A stretch of 64,000 nt of DNA from Chryseobacterium gleum (GTDB lineage Bacteria > Bacteroidota > Bacteroidia > Flavobacteriales_D > Sanyastnellaceae): contig CAMCHP010000003.1 in assembly GCA_945874695.1 (NCBI GenBank), positions 1 through 64,000 on the forward strand. The letters run 5' to 3'. Shown here piece after piece: positions 51,083 to 59,157 of this stretch; position 1 is the first letter of the stretch, and each line of letters opens with the position of its first letter. Below the pieces are notes generated by a model that worked only from the letters and a program-made list of their open reading frames with translations, did not search any database and was not told the DNA's origin. The position numbers and the translations under genes were made by a program.

Positions 51083-51834
51083 GAGCCGTTGTTGATGTCG
51101 ATGCCCTGACCGGTCATTGAGTTTTGAGCGCCTGAAAATAAGAATTCAACGAGTTTAGCGACCTCCTGGGGCAAGCTCATGCGCTGCAAAGGCACATAGC
51201 CCATTTGCGTGTCAAAAGCGGCTTGAAAGGGCTCTCCGGCACGATCTGCGAGCAACTGAATGCCGGCGCGTGCCATGTCGGTATCAACCCAACCCGGACA
51301 CAAGGCATTTACCAATATACGCGATGAGGCCAGCTCCACAGCTAAAGCGCGTGTAAGCCCCAATAAGCCCGTTTTTGAGGTGCAATAGGCGGTGTAATTC
51401 GGAACTCCAAAGCGTGCTAAACACGATGATGTGATCAAAATATGCCGAAAATCTTGCTTGCTCTGCTTCAGGTAAGGCAAGGTCTCCATGATGCTGTTGT
51501 AGGTTCCAGTGAGGTTCGTGTCGATGATTTCTTGCCAGCGATCGCCCGCACCGTAAGTGTTTTCGCCGCCGATGCCTGCGTTGGCAAACAAGGCGAATAT
51601 GTCGCGCTTCTCAGGAGAGATGTTCGCTATGGCCGCCCGCAGCGCTTGCTGGTCGCTGATGTCAACAGCCAAGGTTACATGCTGGTCAGCATTTGGAAGC
51701 TGCCTCCGTACTTCTTCCAGTTTGTCGGCTCTACGGCCAATAAGTACGAGGTGATGCGCACTGTTCTGTGCAAGTTGCTGGGCGGTTGCGCTGCCCATGC
51801 CGCTGCCGGCACCCGTGATGAGTATGGTTTTCAT
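51070..51834 (-). CDS. Short-chain dehydrogenase/reductase
   Basis: A 254-residue SDR: ILITGAGSGMGSATAQQLA is the cofactor loop, NAGIGG follows, and YTAYCTSKTGLLGLTRALA near residue 148 is the YxxxK site. The substrate is unknown. A -7 box (TATATTTG) ends only 5 bases before the ATG, so the message may be leaderless. The M28 peptidase gene follows with an overlap. Confidence 0.9.
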   Translation of the reverse strand: MKTILITGAGSGMGSATAQQLAQNSAHHLVLIGRRADKLEEVRRQLPNADQHVTLAVDISDQQALRAAIANISPEKRDIFALFANAGIGGENTYGAGDRWQEIIDTNLTGTYNSIMETLPYLKQSKQDFRHILITSSCLARFGVPNYTAYCTSKTGLLGLTRALAVELASSRILVNALCPGWVDTDMARAGIQLLADRAGEPFQAAFDTQMGYVPLQRMSLPQEVAKLVEFLFSGAQNSMTGQGIDINNGSWMQ

Positions 51835-51839
51835 GTGTG

Positions 51840-51847
51840 CAAATATA
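51840..51847 (-). promoter_or_regulatory. -7 promoter box of the SDR-peptidase pair
   Basis: TATATTTG, exact TAnnTTTG on the minus strand, 5 bases before the ATG at 51834. Confidence 0.55.
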
Positions 51848-51861
51848 GGGGAGTAGGCGGG

Positions 51862-53544
51862 CTACCGAAGTTCTTCAAATTCAAAATAAACAAGCTGTCG
51901 GGTAGCTAAAGGCAAACCTTCAAGCCGAGCTGGATACATGTAGGGCATCGCTTGTAAAAACTCAAGCGTGATCGCAAAGTACTCGGGCTTGGTGCTGCTC
52001 AAACAGGTAATGCCAATTACATGGCCGGTGTCTTCGACATCAAGCGCATAGGTCACATCCGGATCGCTGATGGGCAAGGTGGAACATGCGTAGCGCATAC
52101 GTTGGCTGCGCAGTACAATTTCGCGGTAGGTCATGTAATACAAATGCAAGCGCGCGGGTTGCAGGGTGGGGTTGAAACGTAACGAGGTAAACACAGGCAT
52201 GTCTATACGCAGTTCATCATCTCCAGTGAAAGCATTGGAGTAAACACCTGCAGCGAGGGTGTCGCTCCAAGTTGCTTTGCCCCGCCGATTGTACACTTGC
52301 CAAACTTTATCGGGTACATCTTGCCGGTAATGGCGCCGCATTTCAAGACTGCCACGGTTGAATAAACGCGCCTCGCCATTGCGCCGGCCATTGTCGTAGT
52401 TCAAGGTTTGCAACGTGTCGCCGTAAAAATCGAAGTAGGTCCATTTGCCGTGCTTTCGGTAATTGTGGTAAACACCGCCGAAGTCGACGATGCGGTTGCG
52501 GCGTAACCTGTACGCTTCAATTGTGCTATCGTTTAAGAAGTTGAGCACGTCGGTGCGCCGTATGAGGTCATATTTTTTCCACCTGCCGGTGGGATAGCCT
52601 TGCTGCCAGGCGCCTTCGACCATGCGTCGGTTGCCCGGTTCAAAATACCACGCGGCGCCGTGACGTAAGCCCTTGGCGTAGTTTTCAACGCGTGCCGTAT
52701 CGGTGTCGAAGCCGTACCGGATGAGTACTCCTGTACCGTCGCTAAAATCGCCCCCATCTAAGAAGTTGCCCCACTGATCAACCGGCGGAAGGGCATTGAT
52801 GAGTTCGCCACGGTCGTAAACCAGTTGTTCGGCCCTGCGGCCGTTGAAATGGTAGCGCCGATAGGTGCCATGGTAACACGCCTCGGGCACCTGAAACACG
52901 TCGTTTGCCCCTGGATCAATCAATGCCACCGTTGTGAGGTAGTTGTCGCCGCGATTTAACTTGCGCTGAACCGTTGCATCATCGCGAAACAGCAGTAAAC
53001 GGTAGCGTTCAGCAGGTGCCGCTGATGGAAAATATGATCGGTGCTCTGCCTCACTCTCAAAACCTGAATGTGCGGTGAACGTCCGCATCCAAGCGGTGTC
53101 ACCCGTGGGAAAGAAAAATGTGATTTGATCGATCAGGGTATCGTTGCGCTGTAGAATTTGCGCCCAGGGCTTTTGGTCGGGGTAGCTGCTGGTTTGCCAT
53201 CCGGCCGGCAGGCCGAAATTAAACTGCTTTTTGGCCAACTGCGCCCCACTTGGGTAAGCGTACACCCAATCGCCATGCTGACGCCCCCGCACGTGCTGTC
53301 CGCGCGCAACAACCGCACCCGTTTCGAGGTCGTAGTGTTCCCACAGTCCCGTTTTTCGGCGGCGGTCAAATTGCCCTTTGATGATGATCTGGTCGTGATA
53401 ATAAGCCTCGAAGGCACCATGCAAAAGGGTAGTGTCGTTAATCGATCGCTGAAATCGCAGTTGAAAGGCCTGTCCACGGCCCCAATCTGCCCATTCGATG
53501 GTGTCTGGAGGCGAAATTAAGAGGGCGAGCAAGAGCATTTTCAT
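51862..53544 (-). CDS. MORN-like repeat protein
   Basis: A 560-residue protein, probably exported (short hydrophobic N-terminus MKMLLLALLISPPDT). Many repeats of the form GxWxxYDxxxGxVxxxGxY, for example GLWEHYDLETGAVVARGQH, GDWVYAYPSGAQ and GKWTYFDFYGDTLQTLNY, are MORN-like, as in the YwqK group. The last 100 residues resemble a TonB-C/periplasmic closing domain (FAITLEFLQAMPYMYPARLEGL). No catalytic motif. A palindromic element encodes FGLPAGWQ near residues 109-116, within a repeat. Confidence 0.75.
   Translation of the reverse strand: MKMLLLALLISPPDTIEWADWGRGQAFQLRFQRSINDTTLLHGAFEAYYHDQIIIKGQFDRRRKTGLWEHYDLETGAVVARGQHVRGRQHGDWVYAYPSGAQLAKKQFNFGLPAGWQTSSYPDQKPWAQILQRNDTLIDQITFFFPTGDTAWMRTFTAHSGFESEAEHRSYFPSAAPAERYRLLLFRDDATVQRKLNRGDNYLTTVALIDPGANDVFQVPEACYHGTYRRYHFNGRRAEQLVYDRGELINALPPVDQWGNFLDGGDFSDGTGVLIRYGFDTDTARVENYAKGLRHGAAWYFEPGNRRMVEGAWQQGYPTGRWKKYDLIRRTDVLNFLNDSTIEAYRLRRNRIVDFGGVYHNYRKHGKWTYFDFYGDTLQTLNYDNGRRNGEARLFNRGSLEMRRHYRQDVPDKVWQVYNRRGKATWSDTLAAGVYSNAFTGDDELRIDMPVFTSLRFNPTLQPARLHLYYMTYREIVLRSQRMRYACSTLPISDPDVTYALDVEDTGHVIGITCLSSTKPEYFAITLEFLQAMPYMYPARLEGLPLATRQLVYFEFEELR
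53197..53220 (-). repeat. Dispersed palindromic element, copy 9 (in MORN-like gene)
   Basis: On the minus strand: ATTTC, arm GGCC, loop TGCC, arm GGCC, GGATGG. Sense to the host, read as FGLPAGWQ. Confidence 0.85.
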
Positions 53545-53592
53545 AGCTGCGTTGTTTCCACTTCGTTTGCTGCGGTGAGCTAAAAGGTATTG

Positions 53593-53600
53593 TACATTTG
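53593..53600 (+). promoter_or_regulatory. -7 promoter box of the thioredoxin-like operon
   Basis: TACATTTG, exact TAnnTTTG, ends 4 bases before the ATG at 53605. A TTTG at 53566-53569 could be the -33 element, although the spacer of 23 is long. The octamer and gap equal those at marR. Confidence 0.6.
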
Positions 53601-53604
53601 CAAT

Positions 53605-54168
53605 ATGGCAAGAACATTAACACATCAAATCCCTTTAGGATTTATTGCGCCTGATTTTTTTCTGCTCAACCCGCGCGATGGCAAGTATTACCGCTATGCC
53701 GATGTGCGCGGTAATAAAGGTACGGTGGTTGTATTTATGTGCAACCACTGCCCGTTTGTGGTGCATATTCTCGATGAACTGTTGGCCGTGGCCCGCGATT
53801 TCACAGCCCGTGGCATAGGATTTGTCTTCATTAACGCCAATGATGTTGTGGCGTATCCGGCTGATCATCCCGATTTGATGAAAACCCTAGCTGATACGCA
53901 CAATTTTCCCTGTGCCTATTTGTTCGATGAAACGCAGGAGGTTGCGAAGGCGTACGACGCAGCCTGCACGCCCGATTTCAATGTGTTCGACGCCAACGAT
54001 CGTTGCGTGTACCGCGGACAATTCGATACGGCTCGCCCCGGCAACGAACACCCCGTAACCGGCCGCGATTTGCGCAGTGCACTTCAGCGTGTGGTGGCAG
54101 GTGAACGGCCAAACGAAGCAGATCAAATCCCAAGCATGGGATGCAACATCAAATGGAAACCCGAATGA
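53605..54168 (+). CDS. Thioredoxin-like / AhpC-TSA family protein
   Basis: A 187-residue redox protein. APDFFLLNPRDGKYYRYADV begins the AhpC/TSA-type fold, VVVFMCNHCPFVVHIL near residue 48 has the CNHC motif of a CxxC thioredoxin site, and DFNVFDANDRCVYRGQFD follows. No signal peptide, so cytoplasmic. The start MARTLTHQIPLG is chosen; five codons upstream overlap the promoter box. First of four plus-strand genes whose ends overlap (53605-55806). Confidence 0.9.
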   Translation: MARTLTHQIPLGFIAPDFFLLNPRDGKYYRYADVRGNKGTVVVFMCNHCPFVVHILDELLAVARDFTARGIGFVFINANDVVAYPADHPDLMKTLADTHNFPCAYLFDETQEVAKAYDAACTPDFNVFDANDRCVYRGQFDTARPGNEHPVTGRDLRSALQRVVAGERPNEADQIPSMGCNIKWKPE

Positions 54169-54758
54169 AATACAACCTCAGTGAAATCAATGCGGTGATT
54201 CGCGATCGCCGCTCAATCATGCCCGAAGATTACAGCGCGCGCAAGGTGCACCGTGAAATTGTTGAAAATGTGCTGCAGAACGCTACGTGGGCTCCTACAC
54301 ACGGCATGACGCAACCGTGGCGTTTCAAAGTGTTCATGGAAGAGGGCTTGCAACAGCTTGCAGAGTTTTTGCCCGCGTTGTATAAGAGCAAAAGCACCCC
54401 CGAGAATTTCTCGCAGCGCAAATATGACCGCATGGCTGAACGTCCGAAGCAGGTTTCGGTGATCATCGCCATTTGCATGGAGCGCGACCCAAACAATAAA
54501 ATCCCAGTCATTGAAGAGGTTGAAGCTGTGGCTTGCGCGGTTCAAAACATGGCCCTGACCTGCACCGCGTACGGTTTGGGCGGATTTTGGTCGTCGCCAG
54601 GCATTGTGTATTCGCAAGAAATGCGCGACTTCCTAAAGCTCGGTGCCGATGATCAGTGCCTGGGCTTTTTCTACATGGGGTACCCCGCTGGTGATTGGCC
54701 CAAAAGCCACCGCAAGCCGCTGGAGTATGTAACCGAGTGGATCACTGCATGCGATTAA
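54165..54758 (+). CDS. Nitroreductase family protein
   Basis: A 197-residue FMN-dependent oxidoreductase. VIRDRRSIMPEDYSARKVHRE and NATWAPTHGMTQPWRFKVF near the start and AYGLGGFWSSPG near residue 130 are typical of the NfsA/NfnB fold (YdjA-like group). It would reduce nitro or quinone compounds with NAD(P)H. ATG overlaps the stop of the thioredoxin-like gene. Confidence 0.9.
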   Translation: MKYNLSEINAVIRDRRSIMPEDYSARKVHREIVENVLQNATWAPTHGMTQPWRFKVFMEEGLQQLAEFLPALYKSKSTPENFSQRKYDRMAERPKQVSVIIAICMERDPNNKIPVIEEVEAVACAVQNMALTCTAYGLGGFWSSPGIVYSQEMRDFLKLGADDQCLGFFYMGYPAGDWPKSHRKPLEYVTEWITACD

Positions 54759-55081
54759 CGAACTATTACGAGCACGAGGGTGATAACCGGTACTACGTAT
54801 TCACCTACGCTACAGCTGAATTGGCTGATGAGTTTCAGGCACACCTTGAAGCGAAAAATATCACTTTTCAGCGCCATTTTGACGACGAAGCAGGCAATCA
54901 AAATGCCTACCTTTTTGGCGTGAGCCGCAACGATTTGAAGCAGGTCATGTGGTGCAATAACATGGTGTATGCGCGCCATCGCAAAAAGTTTATTTCACAC
55001 GGATTTCTGCGTTGGTTTTTATTGTTATTTACCTTCGGATTGGTCGCTTTGGCCATCGTGGGTTATTTCAAAAGCAGGTGA
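54749..55081 (+). CDS. Small protein with C-terminal membrane helix, unknown
   Basis: A 110-residue protein, MRLTNYYEHEGDNRYYVFTYA and on, with one hydrophobic segment near residues 88-105 (FLLLFTFGLVALAIVGYF). No function recognised. The start is 10 bases inside the nitroreductase gene, and the stop overlaps the next start, so translation is probably coupled. It is a likely single-pass membrane protein with an N-terminal cytoplasmic alpha/beta part. Confidence 0.7.
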   Translation: MRLTNYYEHEGDNRYYVFTYATAELADEFQAHLEAKNITFQRHFDDEAGNQNAYLFGVSRNDLKQVMWCNNMVYARHRKKFISHGFLRWFLLLFTFGLVALAIVGYFKSR

Positions 55082-55806
55082 TGAAGTTCGCATTAAGCTT
55101 AGCAGGGGTGCTGCTCGCACTAGGGGCCATCGCGCAAGAGGGCGTGTTGACCTTTGGTTTGCAAGCGCGTCCGCTTTTGCCCAACCGTTTCGTGAACTTT
55201 GCAGAAACTACGGCCGAGCAAGGGGCCTATTCTGCGGTGTGGACGCCGCGCTTGTCGCTCAATTTCGGCGGGGTGGTGCGCTACGGCATCACTGACGCGG
55301 TATCGATCGAAACCGGCATTAATCTCGTGCGTCGAAACTACCAAGTCGATATCCGTGAAAGCGACGTCAACGTCAACGGTCAAATTCGCTACGCCTTTGC
55401 AGGATATGAAATTCCGGTGCAAGGCATGTTTTTTGTCCGCCTTGGCAAACAAATGTGGATGAACGCGGCAGGAGGTTTGTCAGTCGACATGTACCCGAGC
55501 AGCACTTTCGCAACAAGTTCAACCCGAATTGATACCGTGGTTTACGACTTCGAGCAGTTCACCGCCCGCAGCAATTGGGTGCAATTGGCCGTGCAAGCCA
55601 ACTACGGCTTTGAATACCGCAGCAAAGCGTCGGGTTACTTTTACTTGGGGGTGAGCTTCCACCGGCCGTTCACTGCCATGGCATTAACCGAAGCGGTAAT
55701 GACTTGGCAAGACCAGCGAAGACGGGTGATTACAGAGCTTGATGGCACCTATTTCACGGTCGATCTGCGCTACTTTTTTCACGAGGATCCTGAGCGAAAA
55801 CGCTGA
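55081..55806 (+). CDS. Outer-membrane beta-barrel protein
   Basis: A 241-residue exported protein. A signal peptide (ALSLAGVLLALGAIAQ) is followed by alternating hydrophobic strands (SLNFGGVVRYGITDAVSIETGINLV split by turns, YGFEYRSKASGYFYLGVSF) and a terminal strand TYFTVDLRYFFHEDPERKR. It fits the small porin-like/OmpA-barrel class of Bacteroidota; ligand unknown. The last four codons are part of a 59-bp tandem repeat that continues past the stop. Confidence 0.75.
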   Translation: MKFALSLAGVLLALGAIAQEGVLTFGLQARPLLPNRFVNFAETTAEQGAYSAVWTPRLSLNFGGVVRYGITDAVSIETGINLVRRNYQVDIRESDVNVNGQIRYAFAGYEIPVQGMFFVRLGKQMWMNAAGGLSVDMYPSSTFATSSTRIDTVVYDFEQFTARSNWVQLAVQANYGFEYRSKASGYFYLGVSFHRPFTAMALTEAVMTWQDQRRRVITELDGTYFTVDLRYFFHEDPERKR

Positions 55807-55818
55807 TCGAAGTGTAAG

Positions 55819-55845
55819 TTTTTTCGGCCTAAACGGCCGGATGGG
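55819..55845 (+). repeat. Dispersed palindromic element, copy 10 (intergenic)
   Basis: TTTTTTC, arm GGCC, loop TAAAC, arm GGCC, GGATGGG. Plus-strand orientation, inside the first 59-bp tandem unit. Confidence 0.9.
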
Positions 55846-55877
55846 TGCTCGAGCGAAAACGCTGATCGAAGTGTAAG

Positions 55878-55904
55878 TTTTTTCGGCCTAAACGGCCGGA
55901 TGGG
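55878..55904 (+). repeat. Dispersed palindromic element, copy 11 (intergenic)
   Basis: Same as copy 10, in the second tandem unit. It presumably arose by tandem duplication of the whole 59-bp unit rather than by a separate insertion. Confidence 0.9.
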
Positions 55905-55933
55905 GGCTCGAGCGAAAACGCTGATTTAGCCGA

Positions 55934-57022
55934 TTACTCGTTGTAATCCATCACGCGATAGCCACCATCGCGCAAGTGTTTCTCTTTGCGAAACAGCTCA
56001 ACATCAGCACGCATCATTTCTTCAACCAAAGTCTCAAAACCGCACTCGTGCTGCCAGCCAAAAGTTTCACGTGCTTTGGTCGCATCGCCAACGAGCAGTT
56101 CAACTTCAGTCGGACGGAAATAGCGCGGATCAACCTCTACCAATACCGCCCCTGTAGCCGCATTGATGCCTTGTTCGTGCACCCCTGCACCTTTCCAAGT
56201 GAGTTGAATGCCTACGTGGCTGAAAGCCAATTCGGCAAAGCGACGAATGCTGTGTGTTTCGCCGGTTGCAAGCACATAGTCGTCAGGCGTGTGGTGTTGC
56301 ATCATCATCCACATGCCTTTGACGTAGTCGCGTGCATGCCCCCAATCGCGCTGGGCGTCGAGGTTGCCTAAGAAAAGTTTGTCTTGCATACCGAGGCTGA
56401 TCTTCGCCGCGGCCCGGGTGATTTTTCGGGTCACGAAAGTTTCGCCTCTGAGCGGACTTTCATGGTTGAATAGAATACCGTTGCAAGCGAACATGTTGTA
56501 GGCCTCGCGGTAGTTTTTGGCGATCCAGTATGCGTAAAGTTTAGCCACACCGTAAGGGCTTCGCGGATAAAAAGGCGTGGTTTCTTTCTGTGGTACCTCT
56601 TGCACCAGACCGTACAATTCAGAGGTTGATGCTTGGTAAAACTTGGTTTTTTCGGTGAGTTTAAGAATGCGAATCGCTTCGAGCAAACGCAAGGTGCCAA
56701 TGGCATCAGCGTTCGCGGTGTATTCAGGCGTTTCAAACGAAACCATCACATGGCTTTGCGCTGCGAGGTTGTAAATTTCATCGGGCGCTGTTTCTTGTAC
56801 CAAACGAATGAGGTTGGTGCTGTCGGTCAAGTCGCCGTAATGCAAGAAGAAATTGACGTTTTTCTCGTGCTGGTCTTGGTAGAGGTGATCAACCCGGTCG
56901 GTGTTAAACATCGAACTGCGGCGTTTCACACCGTGTACAATGTAACCCTTGCTCAGCAGCAGTTCAGCGAGGTATGCGCCGTCTTGTCCGGTGATGCCGG
57001 TGATCAATGCAGTCTTTGCCAT
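55934..57022 (-). CDS. gmd: GDP-mannose 4,6-dehydratase
   Basis: A 362-residue NDP-sugar dehydratase of the extended SDR class. [20 protein letters not shown] is the cofactor loop, [15 protein letters not shown] holds the catalytic Thr/Ser-Glu, and [19 protein letters not shown] is the YxxxK site; the C-terminal [20 protein letters not shown] is diagnostic of Gmd. It makes GDP-4-keto-6-deoxymannose, precursor of fucose, rhamnose or perosamine. No GDP-fucose synthase lies next to it. A promoter box (57040-57047) precedes it. Confidence 0.95.
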   Translation of the reverse strand: MAKTALITGITGQDGAYLAELLLSKGYIVHGVKRRSSMFNTDRVDHLYQDQHEKNVNFFLHYGDLTDSTNLIRLVQETAPDEIYNLAAQSHVMVSFETPEYTANADAIGTLRLLEAIRILKLTEKTKFYQASTSELYGLVQEVPQKETTPFYPRSPYGVAKLYAYWIAKNYREAYNMFACNGILFNHESPLRGETFVTRKITRAAAKISLGMQDKLFLGNLDAQRDWGHARDYVKGMWMMMQHHTPDDYVLATGETHSIRRFAELAFSHVGIQLTWKGAGVHEQGINAATGAVLVEVDPRYFRPTEVELLVGDATKARETFGWQHECGFETLVEEMMRADVELFRKEKHLRDGGYRVMDYNE

Positions 57023-57039
57023 AAGTTTCTGGTTCGCGA

Positions 57040-57047
57040 CAAAAGTA
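57040..57047 (-). promoter_or_regulatory. -7 promoter box of gmd
   Basis: TACTTTTG, exact TAnnTTTG on the minus strand, 17 bases before the ATG. Confidence 0.55.
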
Positions 57048-57118
57048 CGAAAAGCGATAGGCTTATGGCTGCTTTGCCCCTGAAAGCATGTAATTCGGCA
57101 ACATACAAATCGACATCC

Positions 57119-58960
57119 TCAGCTCACAACCGCATTTTCGCGGTCACCTTTGCCGTACAGCAGCTGCCGATATAAGCCCCCTTGTTCGAGTAAAGACGCA
57201 TGCGTGCCGGCTTCAGCCACGCGACCTTGGTCGAGGACAAATATTTGGTCGGCATTTTGAATGGTCGATAGCCGGTGCGCAATCACAATGGATGTGCGGT
57301 TTTGCATCAACTTATCAAGGGCATCTTGCACCAAACGCTCGCTTTCACTGTCGAGCGAGCTCGTGGCCTCATCTAAAATGAGTACGGTCGGGTTCTTTAA
57401 CACCGCACGTGCGATGGCAATGCGCTGACGTTGTCCGCCTGATAATTGAATGCCCCGATCGCCCACCACCGTATCAAACTGGTCAGGAAACTGCCTAATG
57501 AAATCGATGGCATTGGCTTGGGCTGCGGCCATCCTAATTTCATCTTCGGTGGCATCGGGTTTGCCATAGGCAATGTTCTCGCGAATGCTTCCTCCAAACA
57601 AAATCACTTCTTGGGGCACGTAAGCCATTTGATTGCGCAGCTCTGACAATTCGTAGCTTCCGGCCGTTAGGCCGTCAAACAAAATCGCACCTGATGTTGG
57701 CTTGTAGAACTGCAGTACAAGCGATGCAATGGTTGATTTTCCCGCGCCCGACGAGCCCACAATGGCAACCTGTTTGCCGGCGTGTACGGTGAATGAGAGG
57801 TCTTGCAACACGGTTACATCGGGCCGACTCGCGTATTGAAAGGTCACATTTTTGAAAGCAACTTCACCTTGCAAGGGGGCGTTTTTTGTTTTCGCCCTAT
57901 CGGGCGGATGGAGGGTGATTGGTTCGGGCTCCATCTCCAACATATCCATCACATTTTCGATCGCACCAATGCCTTTTTGGAGCACACCGAACTGCGAGGC
58001 AATGCCGCCAATTGAACCGGCAACAAGTCCGGTCATCAGCAGGAAGGTGAAGAAGTGTTCACTGCCGAGTTCACCGCTTTGCATGAGCTCAGCTCCCTTG
58101 TAGATCACAATCGAAATGGCCCCGAAAATAAAGAGGATGATAAACGATGCAAACGCGCCGCGCCATTTGGCACCGCGCAATGCGTAACTGCGGATGTCGG
58201 TAATGCTTTGCATATACCGACCAATTTCGAGCAGTTCATTGGCGAAGCTTTTCACGTTGACGATTCCGGTGAGGGTTTCTTGCACCACTACGTTCGACTC
58301 GGCCACTTTGTCTTGCGTCGCCTTGCTCAATTTGCGAATGAAACGTCCGAACACCACAGCTACCACCATCATTACCGGGAGGGTGCTGAGCATAATGGCC
58401 GTTAACACGGGCGAGAAGTAGAGCAATGCGAGAATACCACCGACAATGATGATCAGTTGGCGCAAGAGTTCAACAAGGGTCGTGGTGAACACATCTTGAA
58501 TCGAGGTAATGTCGGCGCTGATGCGTGAGTTGAGGTCGCCCACCCGTTGCTCGTTGAAGTATTGCATGGGCATGGCCACAATGCGTTTGAAGGTATCGCG
58601 TCGCAGATTGAGCATCATGTTTTCAGTGACATTGGCGAAAATGATCACCCGCAGGTAGCTAAGTCCGGCTTGAATCACGAGCACTGCGAAAATGGCCAAG
58701 ATGATGCTTTGCAGGTCGGCCAGGTTGAGGTTGAAATTAACAAGCTCAGAAGCGCCATTTTGGGCCGTTGCGCCGGTGCCCACGCCACCGAGTTGACCCC
58801 ACAAGCGGGTCACCAGTAGGGTAAACACACTGGAGAGCGAAATCAGGACCAGGCCTAGGGTAAATTGCCAAGCGTAGGGCTTAACGTATTTAAAAATGCG
58901 CGACGCTTTTTTGAGCCCGTCGCGGGTCAGCTTCTTTTTTTTTGGTTTCTCTTCAGCCAC
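57119..58960 (-). CDS. MsbA-like ABC exporter (permease-ATPase fusion)
   Basis: A 613-residue half-transporter. About six membrane helices fill residues 30-330, followed by an ABC domain: Walker A IVGSSGAGKST near residue 402, signature QLSGGQRQR near 500, Walker B VLILDEATSSLDSES near 525, and IVIAHRLST. It would form a homodimer that exports lipids, glycolipids or drugs. The start is GTG (VAEEKPKKKKL). A palindromic element at 57889 codes HPPDRAKT in the linker between the two domains, and a possible second one at 57661 codes DGLTAG in the ATPase domain. A -7 box lies at 58978-58985. Confidence 0.93.
   Translation of the reverse strand: MAEEKPKKKKLTRDGLKKASRIFKYVKPYAWQFTLGLVLISLSSVFTLLVTRLWGQLGGVGTGATAQNGASELVNFNLNLADLQSIILAIFAVLVIQAGLSYLRVIIFANVTENMMLNLRRDTFKRIVAMPMQYFNEQRVGDLNSRISADITSIQDVFTTTLVELLRQLIIIVGGILALLYFSPVLTAIMLSTLPVMMVVAVVFGRFIRKLSKATQDKVAESNVVVQETLTGIVNVKSFANELLEIGRYMQSITDIRSYALRGAKWRGAFASFIILFIFGAISIVIYKGAELMQSGELGSEHFFTFLLMTGLVAGSIGGIASQFGVLQKGIGAIENVMDMLEMEPEPITLHPPDRAKTKNAPLQGEVAFKNVTFQYASRPDVTVLQDLSFTVHAGKQVAIVGSSGAGKSTIASLVLQFYKPTSGAILFDGLTAGSYELSELRNQMAYVPQEVILFGGSIRENIAYGKPDATEDEIRMAAAQANAIDFIRQFPDQFDTVVGDRGIQLSGGQRQRIAIARAVLKNPTVLILDEATSSLDSESERLVQDALDKLMQNRTSIVIAHRLSTIQNADQIFVLDQGRVAEAGTHASLLEQGGLYRQLLYGKGDRENAVVS
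57661..57674 (-). repeat. Possible dispersed palindromic element (in ABC exporter)
   Basis: On the minus strand: TTTGAC, arm GGCC, loop TAAC, arm GGCC, GGAAG. The core matches but the flanks do not fully; it codes DGLTAGSYE, where relatives have DGxDI. Counted as weak. Confidence 0.4.
57889..57911 (+). repeat. Dispersed palindromic element, copy 12 (in ABC exporter)
   Basis: On the plus strand: TTTTC, arm GCCC, loop TATC, arm GGGC, GGATGG. Antisense to the host, read as HPPDRAKT in the interdomain linker. Same frame as the PAVQAEN copies. Confidence 0.82.
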
Positions 58961-58977
58961 AAGAACAGGATATGCCG

Positions 58978-58985
58978 CAAAGGTA
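58978..58985 (-). promoter_or_regulatory. -7 promoter box of the ABC exporter
   Basis: TACCTTTG, exact TAnnTTTG on the minus strand, 17 bases before the GTG start. Confidence 0.55.
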
Positions 58986-59157
58986 GTTGATTCAACGCGG
59001 GCAGCCGCATCAGTTTAGGGGCTTTTTGGGGGTGGTGATTGATTGCACGCCGCGCATCAAGTATTCAACTTCTGCGTCATGTTACATCGCCTACAAAGCT
59101 CAATTGATGAAGCCAACCGCGCAAATACCCTTAGCGCGATAAAACAGGGGCAGGAAC

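Larger units (their letters stand above)
55792..55925 (+). repeat. 59-bp tandem repeat, 2.3 copies
   Basis: Unit 55792-55850 is repeated at 55851-55909 with one mismatch, followed by the first 16 bases of a third copy. Each full unit begins GAGCGAAAACGCTGATCG, which at the left end codes the last codons and stop (ERKR-stop region) of the barrel gene, and each carries one palindromic element. The duplicated stop codons do not affect any other gene. Confidence 0.92.
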
